Part shown: positions 15,892 through 23,460 of the stretch, piece by piece
Layout of the letters: the number at the start of each line of letters is the position of its first letter
Numbering within the stretch: position 1 is the stretch's first letter
Source of the DNA: an uncultured Bacteroidales bacterium
Lineage (GTDB): Bacteria > Bacteroidota > Bacteroidia > Bacteroidales > Paludibacteraceae
Direction of reading: 5' to 3'
Length of the DNA: 32,379 bases
NCBI GenBank assembly: GCA_946405045.1
Contig: CAMJFV010000001.1
Location: 1-32,379 of the forward strand
Made by a program: the position numbers and the translations under genes
Notes under the pieces: generated by a model
Database searches by the model: none
What the model saw: only the letters and a program-made list of their open reading frames with translations
What the model was told of the DNA's origin: nothing

Positions 15892-16254
15892 TCAATCATT
15901 AACACATAACACGAATTCTGTGATTCTAACGATCTTTTGATTTTTGCCGTCAATCAACATATGGGGTTTGATACCAAAGATGCTTTTGTTCTCATCAGTA
16001 ATACCAAGATGCTGTTGAATGGGAACAACCGAAGCATTGTTCGAACGTACAGATGTCACGAATCCTACACAGTTATGCATGTCAGGAATCATGTTGTCAC
16101 TTGGTGTACGCATGACAGGAATACCTTTTCCATGTGTCATGATTTCCTGAAACACTGCATCATTTTCAATGTACTCAGTAAACATCCCGCTGTAAGTTTG
16201 TGATACTCGCAACGGGATAGAATATGTTAACTGAGTAATGTTTCCTTCACTCAT
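15892..16254 (-). CDS. Hypothetical beta-rich protein, 120 aa
   Basis: Not recognised. Strands dominate (ITQLTYSIPLRVSQTY; MHNCVGFVTSVRSNNASVVPI) and the C-terminus ends KIVRITEFVLCVND, like the ends of other module proteins. The middle GIPVMRTPSDNMIP may be a loop. It overlaps its upstream neighbour by four bases and is probably cotranslated with it. Confidence 0.74.
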   Translation of the reverse strand: MSEGNITQLTYSIPLRVSQTYSGMFTEYIENDAVFQEIMTHGKGIPVMRTPSDNMIPDMHNCVGFVTSVRSNNASVVPIQQHLGITDENKSIFGIKPHMLIDGKNQKIVRITEFVLCVND

Positions 16255-16943
16255 TTATCTTTCCTTTCCGGAACAATACATTTCCGAATCCAAAGTTTGT
16301 CACTCATCAGATGTTCGATCGTAATCTTATATCCAGTAGAACCAAAGGCATCACCGATAACCCAGATGCCGTCCGAAACGACTGAATCGATCATTGCAAA
16401 TGACTCAGTACCCTTGATGTCAGGTAATGTACCTTCGATCCATTCAATGAAAAGCGGGGTTCCCTGTTTGAAATAATTCTCATCGACAACCAGTTTTGTC
16501 TGGAAAAGAATGCCTTTGTATTGATCGACATCTTTCGTGACACCTTTTACAATATCTTTGAACCATTTCTCATTATCGAGATTTATGATCCGCAGACCAG
16601 ATAGATTTTGGCATTTCTCCTCGAAGGCTCGTTCCATCGGTAACGTTACAGTTCCATCGATGTCAACAGATTTTTTGGTTAGATCGAGAAGTTCATTAGC
16701 TTCTTTTTTCATATCCATCATATATCGAGAGAATGTCTCTTTATCGATTTTGGTGTTTGATGGAACATCCATGATGTCATACTGGAATACGAGTCTGGTC
16801 GCACAACTCCAGCAAAGTGGTATTCCCATGAAGAGATGGATCTCATCGTCTGGCCACCAAGGTGAATGTGATTTCCGAGTGCATCCACATACGAAACAAT
16901 CATGTCGTTTGATGGTCTTTGGATATGATAATTCTTTTGGCAT
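16251..16943 (-). CDS. Zinc-finger protein with C-terminal beta module, 230 aa
   Basis: Residues 16-47 contain two cysteine pairs, C16/C19 (CFVC) and C44/C47 (CWSC), likely to bind one zinc ion. A helical centre follows (residues 60-130). The last 80 residues (YFKQGTPLFIEWIE onward, to LWIRKCIV) resemble the window's recurring beta module. The ATG at 16943 follows AGGAGG by seven bases; a TTG two codons earlier is rejected. Possibly a nucleic-acid- or protein-binding regulator; not shown. Confidence 0.78.
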   Translation of the reverse strand: MPKELSYPKTIKRHDCFVCGCTRKSHSPWWPDDEIHLFMGIPLCWSCATRLVFQYDIMDVPSNTKIDKETFSRYMMDMKKEANELLDLTKKSVDIDGTVTLPMERAFEEKCQNLSGLRIINLDNEKWFKDIVKGVTKDVDQYKGILFQTKLVVDENYFKQGTPLFIEWIEGTLPDIKGTESFAMIDSVVSDGIWVIGDAFGSTGYKITIEHLMSDKLWIRKCIVPERKDK

Positions 16944-16945
16944 TG

Positions 16946-17371
16946 TCAATCCTCCTCAATTGTTTGTATTGAATCATTCTTTGACGGTGTCCACCAGATA
17001 TTGTAAGAACGCAGAATCTCAATGCCAACTGAGAGTTTACGGTAGTCCCAATCAACTTGTGGCGATCTTACATTGCGGCCGACAAGTTCATGGATTCTGT
17101 CATATATTCCGTCGCAGATTTCCTTAATCTGTTCCGGGCTTTTTCCACGATAGAAATCGTGGAGTTTCTCATCTTCCTTAGCAAATTTCTTCATCCGCCA
17201 ATAGAAGTCCGTATCAATCAGCTCTGTTGTTGTTGTGTCATAGAGTTTAATATGCTCGAGAAGTGTATTGCGGTCGACGTCGTCATTCGTAACAAATGAC
17301 ACTTCCGTTCTAACAGGCTTATCGAGCATTCCTGTCGATGATTGATTGAAGCACCAGTTTTCAAGTTTCAT
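16946..17371 (-). CDS. Hypothetical protein, 141 aa
   Basis: Not recognised. A strand-rich N-terminus (VRTEVSFVTNDDVD) is followed by helices with many charged residues (DFYWRMKKFAKEDEKLHDFY). GGAGG precedes the ATG at a normal distance. It overlaps the upstream gene by 11 bases. No motif of known function is present. Confidence 0.75.
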   Translation of the reverse strand: MKLENWCFNQSSTGMLDKPVRTEVSFVTNDDVDRNTLLEHIKLYDTTTTELIDTDFYWRMKKFAKEDEKLHDFYRGKSPEQIKEICDGIYDRIHELVGRNVRSPQVDWDYRKLSVGIEILRSYNIWWTPSKNDSIQTIEED

Positions 17372-18002
17372 TGTAGATTTCCTCCCATAATGATTTTAAA
17401 CTTTGATAAAGTTCCTCAGAAGGTTTGACAGGTTCCCGAGGAACACTCAGCCGATATCCATGCAACGGATGATATGTTATTGTATCTCCGTCACGTTCAC
17501 ATTTGGCATGTGAACTGTCAATGTATTCCAGTCGTTCATTGACGCGTTCAATTACACGTTTGAATTCGTTGAGATATTGCTGATGAGTCATCGCGAGATA
17601 TACATCGTCAACGCTATTGCAGCCGTAAAGCGTTTTGAAGATATCCAGGATCCATGTATCGACCTCACGTGCTGCAGCATTTGACGTTTCGATCAATTGA
17701 TTCTCAAGTTCATGAGCAATCCCATAAACAATGTTACTTGCATCGAAAGCTTTCTTTGCTTCTTCAAAATCTTCTTTTGTGAACTTTGGAAGTTTTGAAC
17801 GTTCAAATGTATAGTCACCAATCTTGATGTCCGATAGCACGGTATCATCTTTCGGTTCTTCTGTTACCAGATCTTTTTCCAGTTCTTCCATTTTAAGCAA
17901 GACGGCCTTGAATCCAATGGAAGAATATGGTCTTGAATAACCCTCCATATCCGAAACAAAAAGTTTCAGATGTTTCCATGCGGATTCATAATCAATTTTC
18001 AT
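17361..18002 (-). CDS. Hypothetical helical protein, 213 aa
   Basis: Not recognised. Largely helical with an acidic segment (DLVTEEPKDDTVLSD) and a later stretch with long heptad-like helices (EFKRVIERVNERLEYI). Near the end a short strand pair (DTITYHPLHGYRLSVPREP) precedes a helix. GGAGG lies seven bases before the ATG. Overlaps the upstream gene by 11 bases. Confidence 0.76.
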   Translation of the reverse strand: MKIDYESAWKHLKLFVSDMEGYSRPYSSIGFKAVLLKMEELEKDLVTEEPKDDTVLSDIKIGDYTFERSKLPKFTKEDFEEAKKAFDASNIVYGIAHELENQLIETSNAAAREVDTWILDIFKTLYGCNSVDDVYLAMTHQQYLNEFKRVIERVNERLEYIDSSHAKCERDGDTITYHPLHGYRLSVPREPVKPSEELYQSLKSLWEEIYNET

Positions 18003-18297
18003 TTAATGTTCCTCCAGTTCCTCTTGGTTTTGGTAATGCCATGATGAAATCCTGTGATACACCACACCACCATTCCAGATTACATCCATATGACATTTCC
18101 ATGTATTTTGAGCGTTCTTCGACACTCATCTTGGCCGCATGTAAAACATCCACCAAGCGTCCACATAATGTGATTTCACGTGGAAAACCATATGGGGCAA
18201 ATTTCATTTTGGCATGTGTCATTTTTATTTTCACACCAGGAATCAGCTCCTCTTCTGTCACATTTGCATACGCTTCGTCAATTGCTTTCTGATCCAT
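17992..18297 (-). CDS. Hypothetical protein, first gene of the long small-gene run, 101 aa
   Basis: Not recognised. It starts MDQKAIDEAYANVTEEEL and has a basic, glycine-rich middle (KMKFAPYGFPREITLCG). It is the first gene after the terminator at 18367-18393 and the promoter-like box at 18342-18352, so it probably leads the long operon that continues towards thyX. AAAGGAGG lies before the ATG, next to a short inverted repeat (18315-18332). Confidence 0.76.
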   Translation of the reverse strand: MDQKAIDEAYANVTEEELIPGVKIKMTHAKMKFAPYGFPREITLCGRLVDVLHAAKMSVEERSKYMEMSYGCNLEWWCGVSQDFIMALPKPRGTGGTLNEN

Positions 18298-18314
18298 TTT
18301 CAGTCCCTCCTTTT

Positions 18315-18332
18315 AACACAACACTGTGTGTT
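18315..18332 (-). other. Small inverted repeat in the leader of 18297
   Basis: AACACA and TGTGTT form a 6-bp stem with a six-base loop between the promoter-like box and the ribosome site. It is weak compared with the 13-bp hairpin in the analogous place at 23461-23503. Confidence 0.4.
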
Positions 18333-18341
18333 TTATCATGA

Positions 18342-18352
18342 TAATGATATAT
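18342..18352 (-). promoter_or_regulatory. Promoter-like box ATATATCATTA, copy 1
   Basis: One of three identical 11-base boxes in intergenic gaps. It follows the T-run of the terminator at 18367-18393 (TTTTTTCTTC, then ATGA) and precedes the gene at 18297 by about 45 bases. Position and conservation support a promoter, possibly for a phage-modified or phage-encoded polymerase; no classical -35/-10 pair is obvious. Confidence 0.6.
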
Positions 18353-18366
18353 TCATGAAGAAAAAA

Positions 18367-18393
18367 GAATCGCGGGGTAATCCCCCGCGATTC
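18367..18393 (-). terminator. Intrinsic terminator
   Basis: An 11-bp perfect stem (GAATCGCGGGG / CCCCGCGATTC) with a five-base loop is followed on the minus strand by six T residues (TTTTTTCTTC). It lies directly after the stop of the gene at 18399-18827 and is one of the two best terminators of the window. Confidence 0.9.
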
Positions 18394-18398
18394 CCATA

Positions 18399-18827
18399 TT
18401 ATAAATGCCAACTGTCACCTGGCATGCCGAGATACTCTTTCTCGATGGCATGTGCGATCTCGAGAGCTTGGTCATCGGTGACATTATCAAACACTTTTCG
18501 AATATGATTCCAGCGGTCTTCAAAATATTTCTGACAGATCTCATCGGTGGACTCCGGCATGAATGATGCATTAACCGTAACCCTGATACAGTATTCAATG
18601 CGTGACAGCTGTAAATCAATCAGAAATTTCATTTCAGCATCAGTCACGAGATTATCCTGTTCATGAAGATCTCTACGAGCATCCTCACTGGTAGCACCCC
18701 ATATTTCAGGAGGATTCTTGGGTCCTAAAACGAATACCTCATGTGCCTTCTTGGGGATATCCAGTTGACGATCAATCATGATACTCCATTCGCGGGAGAA
18801 GGGTCGTCTGTATTCTTTAACGAACAT
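18399..18827 (-). CDS. Hypothetical protein, 142 aa
   Basis: Not recognised. A basic N-terminus (MFVKEYRRPFSREW) followed by helical segments with many acidic residues (ATSEDARRDLHEQDNLV; DDQALEIAHAIEKEY). GAAAGGAG precedes the ATG. It overlaps the upstream coiled-coil gene by 52 bases, the longest same-strand overlap here, and ends just before the terminator. Confidence 0.75.
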   Translation of the reverse strand: MFVKEYRRPFSREWSIMIDRQLDIPKKAHEVFVLGPKNPPEIWGATSEDARRDLHEQDNLVTDAEMKFLIDLQLSRIEYCIRVTVNASFMPESTDEICQKYFEDRWNHIRKVFDNVTDDQALEIAHAIEKEYLGMPGDSWHL

Positions 18828-19060
18828 TCAGGAATCTCCTTTCCATCACGACTAACGATGACACCATCACCAGTGATCTTGAATGCAGTATCATTGTCAA
18901 GACCCATATATTTCATATATTTGCACAATCCGTTCCAGCGTTCGGAATCATGGTGTAAAACAAACAATGCGTTACCACCCAATCCTATTGCAAGCTGCAC
19001 AAGAATCTTGAGTTTCGCAACTTCAGCTTCAAGTTGTTCAATCCGTTCCTTCTGTGTCAT
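18776..19060 (-). CDS. Coiled-coil protein, 94 aa
   Basis: It starts with a leucine-zipper-like helix (QKERIEQLEAEVAKLKIL) and continues with a helix and a short C-terminal strand part (FKITGDGVIVSRDGKEI). The layout (zipper, hydrophobic helix, variable tail) matches the C-terminal two thirds of its upstream neighbour, so the two are likely paralogues. GAGGAGG lies before the ATG; overlap with the upstream gene is 23 bases. May oligomerise; role unknown. Confidence 0.76.
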   Translation of the reverse strand: MTQKERIEQLEAEVAKLKILVQLAIGLGGNALFVLHHDSERWNGLCKYMKYMGLDNDTAFKITGDGVIVSRDGKEIPECSLKNTDDPSPANGVS

Positions 19061-19565
19061 GATTGTGATCCTCCTCGTCTTTTATAATTTTTAAACCGCC
19101 ATCAGGCGATAGCTCGAATGGTATGAATTCAATACCATGACCTTTGGCCCACTCCCAGAGTCCATGAAACATCTTTTCTGCAGATTCTCTAGTAAGATCA
19201 CGGTGTCCGTAATATTGTGACAATAATGGAATCGGTAGACCCACTAGAGAGAACATAATGCTGACAACTTCCTTCAGTTGCTCAAGCTCTTCACGAAGGG
19301 CAACGTTCTCTTGCTCGAGAGCAATCAGCCGTTCAGCAAATTCTGTCAATGGAAGTCCCGGTCGAGTAATCGGGACTTTGATACCAGACTCTTTTTGTGT
19401 TGTGATGTTTTCTTTCCAGTAATTGGGATCGTTTGGATCATCACAAATTTTCTGTATTGAAACTGAAACTGGTGTTGATGATGAGTTTGGAAACGGGGTA
19501 TCCCGTTTGGTGGTATTGTTGAAATCGCAACCACCACTCAGACGGAATCCATCAATCTCAATCAT
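19038..19565 (-). CDS. Coiled-coil protein, 175 aa
   Basis: The first 75 residues are Ser/Thr/Pro-rich and probably flexible. Residues 75-105 form a zipper (FAERLIALEQENVALREELEQ). Then comes a hydrophobic helix and a region like that of the downstream paralogue (RESAEKMFHGLWEWAKGHG), and an acidic, His-rich end (DEEDHNHDTEG). AGGAGGG lies before the ATG. The gene is preceded by a hairpin (19595-19620), so it may lead the unit that ends at 18399. Confidence 0.76.
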   Translation of the reverse strand: MIEIDGFRLSGGCDFNNTTKRDTPFPNSSSTPVSVSIQKICDDPNDPNYWKENITTQKESGIKVPITRPGLPLTEFAERLIALEQENVALREELEQLKEVVSIMFSLVGLPIPLLSQYYGHRDLTRESAEKMFHGLWEWAKGHGIEFIPFELSPDGGLKIIKDEEDHNHDTEGTD

Positions 19566-19594
19566 ACAGTATCCCTCCTAAAAATGTTTGTATG

Positions 19595-19620
19595 GAATGG
19601 TGGGCCAAAGCCCACCATTC
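19595..19620 (-). terminator. Hairpin after the NADAR gene, TTTG loop
   Basis: An 11-bp perfect stem (GAATGGTGGGC / GCCCACCATTC) with a four-base loop. The minus-strand tail has a TTTTT run only about 11 bases past the stem, so termination efficiency is uncertain; it may act as an RNA-stabilising end. Confidence 0.6.
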
Positions 19621-19628
19621 ATATTTTA

Positions 19629-20357
19629 TTATTTTGATTTCCGATTCACCAAAGACTCAAAGTCAATTGTGAGGGAGTGGGTGTCCATCATCATCTTGAT
19701 TGCCTTCATTTTGATATACAGATAATCCTGGAACGGACGACGATCAACAATATATGTGATGGATGGAGAGACCGACATGTTTGATTTTTTGTAATATCGG
19801 GTTCCTCCATCATCCTCGTCTTCATATGTAGGAGGATCCCATATCGGTAAAGCTCTGTCAACGAGAATTTTTCTGACTTGCATTAAAATCTGTCCAAGAC
19901 GGTTATCACCTGTAAGCATGACTGTCTCGCTGTCGTTGACCGGGACTTTCGTTGGAATAGCGCCCCAGTACTTGTCACCCCATGTATTTCCTTCGACCAG
20001 TCGCATTCCAGATGTCTCGATCAGCTGTCGTGTCAGAAGACTGTTCTGAGAGAACTTCTGATACACAACATACCACATGACGTCGAATTTGATTTCTTCC
20101 CAGTCTGAACGAAGCTTGACCTTACGACCCGCAGCCTTTGCTTCTTTCGGTCCCATCTTAGCAAACTTTGCACGGATCTTTGGATCTGTGGTCTTGTAGG
20201 ACTGGAACATCGCTTCAGCGGATGTGAACTCGTTTCCTTCATAATCCCGAATTTTACACTGGTGAAAATTCGAAAGGAAAGCGTATTCATCTCTGAAGCG
20301 ATTTACGCATCCCCGTGAGTTGCTTAACAGCTCCTCAATCTTCTTGGTGTCATCCAT
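19629..20357 (-). CDS. NADAR-domain protein (YbiA-like N-glycosidase family), 242 aa
   Basis: The family signatures are present: EYAFLSNF at residues 24-31, AEAMFQS at 47-53, NTWGDKYWG at 124-132 and GDNRLGQIL at 150-158. Known members cleave N-glycosidic bonds in phosphoribosyl- or ADP-ribose-linked substrates; some remove ADP-ribose from DNA and act with DarT toxins. About 65 residues follow the core, an extension without a known motif. The ATG at 20357 is preceded by AGGAGG. It is cotranscribed with the SbcD-like nuclease. In a phage it may undo host ADP-ribosylation or process NAD-related metabolites; this is inference. Confidence 0.9.
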   Translation of the reverse strand: MDDTKKIEELLSNSRGCVNRFRDEYAFLSNFHQCKIRDYEGNEFTSAEAMFQSYKTTDPKIRAKFAKMGPKEAKAAGRKVKLRSDWEEIKFDVMWYVVYQKFSQNSLLTRQLIETSGMRLVEGNTWGDKYWGAIPTKVPVNDSETVMLTGDNRLGQILMQVRKILVDRALPIWDPPTYEDEDDGGTRYYKKSNMSVSPSITYIVDRRPFQDYLYIKMKAIKMMMDTHSLTIDFESLVNRKSK

Positions 20358-20370
20358 GACAAATTCCTCC

Positions 20371-20598
20371 TTAAGATTTATTAGCAATCAAACGTATGAG
20401 TTCGATTATTGCCCATGATACAATGATAACAATCAACGCGATTGTTCCGATGATTAGAATCCATTTCAGGATCTTATCACGCTTCACGTTCTTTATACGT
20501 TCTTCTTCAACTTCATGTTCAAGCTTTTCACGTATTTCACGTTTCTTGTCGTCTTCAGGTTCTTTTTCCCAGGGTGGGATGTAACGATTTTCATTCAT
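20371..20598 (-). CDS. Small tail-anchored-type membrane protein, 75 aa
   Basis: A charged N-terminal half (EREPEDD-type residues with a Lys/Glu-rich helix, REIREKLEHEVEEERIK) is followed by one membrane segment at about residues 45-68 (ILKWILIIGTIALIVIIV onward). The charged part precedes the membrane span, so most of it would stay in the cytoplasm. The ATG at 20598 (ATGAATGA) overlaps the stop of the nuclease gene by eight bases. It could tether a complex to the membrane; no family is recognised. Confidence 0.75.
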   Translation of the reverse strand: MNENRYIPPWEKEPEDDKKREIREKLEHEVEEERIKNVKRDKILKWILIIGTIALIVIIVSWAIIELIRLIANKS

Positions 20599-21655
20599 TT
20601 TTCTTATCCTCTTTATTGATTTGCGATTCATATTCAGCCAGCTGATCATGTGTGTCCATACCATATTTGTCTTTGATATATGAATCTAATAGAGAAACCG
20701 GAGCGACTGCTTCAACCTGTGTATCCATGACATCGTCAACGGTTAACTGTAAATCATCTTCATCAACAGTTTCGGTTAATTTGAATGTCATATTCGGATC
20801 AGATCGATTGGTATTGATAATACCACGATATGTCTCCATATCTTTTGAAGCAGCTTCGATGATGAACCGACGAGGATGGTCACATTCCTGTGATGTGATA
20901 ACCCGTAATTCTTCCGGATCATGAACCTCAACAGTTTCGTATTCAAGTGCAATTGGATTCGGCTTTGTGAAGACTTTGAAGTTATCGTCACAGAAAAAGA
21001 ACACCCGTGGCTCGTCCTCGCCGTATTTCCAACGCAACCATGGTCCAGTGTAGTATACACCATTTCCGAAATCTGTATATCCATGATAATGACCGAACAC
21101 ACATAATTTCGAAATACTACCGAGCTGCTCCACAGAATGTATGATCTCATAATTAGCTGCTTTACACGGATTCTTGGTTTGTGATGCCATCGGTCCATGT
21201 CCAACAATCAGATCATATTTCTTGTTGAGTAACTCGTCATAGTTATTTGTGTATTCCTGTGGGAGGAACAATGCTTTGATACCGCTTCCGATGATTGTTC
21301 CTTCACAAGCTTTGTTGATCAACCACACTTTTGCATTCGGAAGTTTGTCTAATGCCTGTGTGAAGATCTCATACTGAGACTGATCATGCGAATCTGTACC
21401 ATGAATGAAATACACCGGGACATGTTCAAAACCATTCTTTCCACAGAAATTGCACACAAGATTCACCATAAAGAACATTGCGAATTTAGCATCTTCCACA
21501 GAAAGTCTACCATCAAACAAATCTCCACATACAAAAATTGCATGACACGGTTCTTTGCACTCTTTGATGGTTTCAAGAAACATGTGTAAAGAATCCATGA
21601 ATTGTGATTTGGGTAATTTTACACCTATATGAATATCCGCCATGAATGCATACAT
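20591..21655 (-). CDS. SbcD/Mre11-like metallophosphoesterase, 354 aa
   Basis: Calcineurin-like phosphoesterase motifs occur in order: D7/H9 (ADIH), GDLFDG at 44-49, GTDSHD at 86-91, GHG near 152 and GHYHG at 188-192. The length and the C-terminal extension ending in LLDSYIKDKYG fit the nuclease subunit of SbcCD/Mre11-Rad50 (phage T4 gp47 type), which with an ATPase partner processes DNA ends. The usual GNHD triplet reads GTDSHD, a one- or two-residue change near the metal site. No SbcC/gp46 partner is in the window. It lies between the DUF4406 gene and the membrane protein. Confidence 0.85.
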   Translation of the reverse strand: MYAFMADIHIGVKLPKSQFMDSLHMFLETIKECKEPCHAIFVCGDLFDGRLSVEDAKFAMFFMVNLVCNFCGKNGFEHVPVYFIHGTDSHDQSQYEIFTQALDKLPNAKVWLINKACEGTIIGSGIKALFLPQEYTNNYDELLNKKYDLIVGHGPMASQTKNPCKAANYEIIHSVEQLGSISKLCVFGHYHGYTDFGNGVYYTGPWLRWKYGEDEPRVFFFCDDNFKVFTKPNPIALEYETVEVHDPEELRVITSQECDHPRRFIIEAASKDMETYRGIINTNRSDPNMTFKLTETVDEDDLQLTVDDVMDTQVEAVAPVSLLDSYIKDKYGMDTHDQLAEYESQINKEDKKNE

Positions 21656-21661
21656 GAATCA

Positions 21662-22066
21662 TTACCCCCAATAATATTCAGCACTTGCGGATAGATCTCC
21701 TTTGTATGAATCCGCAAGTTTTTGTCTCGGAGGTTCATGCTGTTCATTCATACCATCTTCATACATTCTGCGAATTTTATACTGAACACAAACTTCATGT
21801 TCAACTCTGCATCCTGCCGATTTATCCCAACCTCTGGCAAAAACAACCAGATTCGCATCATACATCTTTGTGATAGAATCACCCAACATCGCAATGCGCC
21901 CGCGGCCAACAATATCTTCTGATTTCGTGAATGAATCGATAAATTCCAATGTATCATCACGAAACCAATGTTTTGTCATTTCGATGAGCTGTTCCCGACG
22001 CTTCAGAATCTCTTTATCTGTCAGACCAGCCATCGGTTGAGAAATAAATACTTTTAGTTTCATCAT
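21662..22066 (-). CDS. DUF4406 / nucleoside 2-deoxyribosyltransferase-fold protein, 134 aa
   Basis: Residues 5-16 (KVFISQPMAGLT) and 77-91 (ARGWDKSAGCRVEHE) are the signatures of the DUF4406 family, which shares a fold with nucleoside 2-deoxyribosyltransferases. These act on nucleoside N-glycosidic bonds, so a nucleotide-salvage role is plausible but unproven. The last 25 residues are an extension. The ATG overlaps the upstream stop (ATGA); the ATG at 22063 is an alternative with better spacing to AAGGG. Confidence 0.82.
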   Translation of the reverse strand: MMKLKVFISQPMAGLTDKEILKRREQLIEMTKHWFRDDTLEFIDSFTKSEDIVGRGRIAMLGDSITKMYDANLVVFARGWDKSAGCRVEHEVCVQYKIRRMYEDGMNEQHEPPRQKLADSYKGDLSASAEYYWG

Positions 22067-22419
22067 ATCATCCCTTCATATACGCCATTGTAGTGTAAAA
22101 ACCACAATGCGTTCTTTTGTGTTCTATTGGCTTTTCCGGTGTAACCTTCCGACCACACAGATATACATCCAGTCTTATCACATAACCATTCCACTGGATC
22201 CATTCCGCACTTATCATGGGAATATTCTTCGAAGATTTCATCCATTGATTTTCCGTAAATCGAAGCAAGCTTCATCATATGTGATGGGACTGCATACTCA
22301 ACAGTTCCGTCAGATCTGATAATCACTTCGAGATAGTTAACAAATGAATTCTTGTGTACACGAACATCAAATCGTGAATTCAAAATCTTCTGCTGTTCTT
22401 CCATTGTCGGTAATTCCAT
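22063..22419 (-). CDS. Hypothetical protein, 118 aa
   Basis: Not recognised. Residues 15-45 have strands (FDVRVHKNSFVNYLEVII), then a helix (MMKLASIYGKSMDEIFEEY), with two cysteines and several tryptophans in the C-terminal half. GAGGTGAT precedes the ATG. It starts 20 bases after the hairpin at 22439-22464 and leads the DUF4406-SbcD-NADAR set. Confidence 0.75.
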   Translation of the reverse strand: MELPTMEEQQKILNSRFDVRVHKNSFVNYLEVIIRSDGTVEYAVPSHMMKLASIYGKSMDEIFEEYSHDKCGMDPVEWLCDKTGCISVWSEGYTGKANRTQKNALWFLHYNGVYEGMI

Positions 22420-22438
22420 AATATCACCTCAAAACATT

Positions 22439-22464
22439 GTATAGCGGGGTTTCCCCCGCTATAC
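22439..22464 (-). terminator. Hairpin after the SpoIIID-like gene, GAAA loop
   Basis: An 11-bp perfect stem (GTATAGCGGGG / CCCCGCTATAC) with a four-base loop that reads GAAA on the minus strand, the same loop as in the hairpin after thyX. The tail AATGTTTTG has only four T residues, so it is a modest terminator or a processing or stability element. Confidence 0.65.
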
Positions 22465-22467
22465 TAT

Positions 22468-22746
22468 TTATTTCGACTCTTCATACTTTTTCTTGGTAGC
22501 AAGACCACCACGAATATGTTTCACTGACCAGTTATAGTCAAGCTGTTTCAACAGCTTCTTGTACTTACGTTTTCCACCACCTTTTACAAATGGAAAATAT
22601 TCGTGGATGAAAACATGTAAGGTTGATTTTGACAGTCCATATACATGTGCTGCATGACGAATCGTGCATTTTGTCTGAATGATAAATTCACATGCATTGA
22701 TGAAACTATCCATGTATTTGTTGATAACGCTGTACCGAGAGCTCAT
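22468..22746 (-). CDS. spoIIID-like: SpoIIID-like helix-turn-helix transcription regulator, 92 aa
   Basis: SpoIIID is a 93-residue DNA-binding regulator that controls mother-cell genes in sporulating Firmicutes. Here the helix-turn-helix lies at about residues 28-48 with the characteristic GLSKST (SpoIIID: GVSKST), and the C-terminal basic segment at 73-88 (SVKHIRGGLATKKKY) parallels the SpoIIID end (SIRHLRGGEATKLKY). Length and motif order agree over the whole protein. The middle (residues 53-66) is more basic than in SpoIIID (KGGGKRKYKK). It lies between the phosphoesterase gene and a hairpin, so both are probably expressed from the promoter-like box at 23504. It may alter host sporulation genes or regulate phage genes; which of these is unknown. 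Confidence 0.88.
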   Translation of the reverse strand: MSSRYSVINKYMDSFINACEFIIQTKCTIRHAAHVYGLSKSTLHVFIHEYFPFVKGGGKRKYKKLLKQLDYNWSVKHIRGGLATKKKYEESK

Positions 22747-22759
22747 TCTGTATCACTCC

Positions 22760-23446
22760 TTAGTCTGGATATGGATCTACATAACACTCTTGTTCGAATT
22801 TATCCGGACACACCTTGACGGTTTTTGAATATGCTGGCTGTGCTTTGATTACCATATTGAGATCGATTGGGGTCTTGCGTCCACCCACAGCAGCGACGTC
22901 GATCTGGTTCGTATAAGGGCACCAGTATGTTTTATATCCATGAATGTGTCCGTGAATATTCAAACGGTTATTGTTTTCTTGTGGCATGTGTGAGAATAAA
23001 ATATTATCGTATACGAATTTCGGAGTGATATACTTGAATCCGATTGAAGTATAGTATTCATCCGGATACAAGTCATTGTTGCCACGTACCAGAATCTTTG
23101 TTCCTTTCAATTGACCGATCACATCTGCGAGTTCTTTCTTACGTTCAACCTCTCCATCTGTCAAATCACCAAGATTGATAACCAGATCATCATCAGTTAC
23201 AATATCATTATATCTGTTGATGATTTGCTGGTAATCGGAACGCTGTTTCTTCTGTTTTGTTTTCTTGTCATACATCCAAAGATGCCAGTCTGTACACAAG
23301 TAAACCTTGTGACCTTTGTTCAGTGTTGAACGAATTAGTGCGGCAATCGGTGAAGATTCTTTTGTCTTTGACTCTTTAATCTCCTTACCAATTTCCTCTT
23401 CATGACGCCTGGAATACTCCATCATCACCTTGTCAAATTTGCTCAT
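22760..23446 (-). CDS. Calcineurin-like metallophosphoesterase, 228 aa
   Basis: Motifs in order: TDWH (D53/H55), GDLTDG (94/97), GNND (122-125), SHMP (152-155) and HGHIHG (165-170), with two metal sites expected. The closest types are small phage-encoded phosphoesterases related to the YfcE/Ser-Thr phosphatase branch; the substrate cannot be told. The first 45 residues are a charged helical extension before the catalytic domain. It is the first gene of a unit with its own promoter-like box and a leader hairpin, followed by the SpoIIID-like gene 13 bases later. AAAGGAG lies before the ATG. Confidence 0.9.
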   Translation of the reverse strand: MSKFDKVMMEYSRRHEEEIGKEIKESKTKESSPIAALIRSTLNKGHKVYLCTDWHLWMYDKKTKQKKQRSDYQQIINRYNDIVTDDDLVINLGDLTDGEVERKKELADVIGQLKGTKILVRGNNDLYPDEYYTSIGFKYITPKFVYDNILFSHMPQENNNRLNIHGHIHGYKTYWCPYTNQIDVAAVGGRKTPIDLNMVIKAQPAYSKTVKVCPDKFEQECYVDPYPD

Positions 23447-23460
23447 GCATATGTTCTCCT

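Noticed and set aside
20591..23446. The two phosphoesterase genes as recent duplicates of one another
   Set aside because: They share only the general calcineurin-like motifs; lengths, spacing of motifs and C-terminal regions differ, so they belong to different branches.
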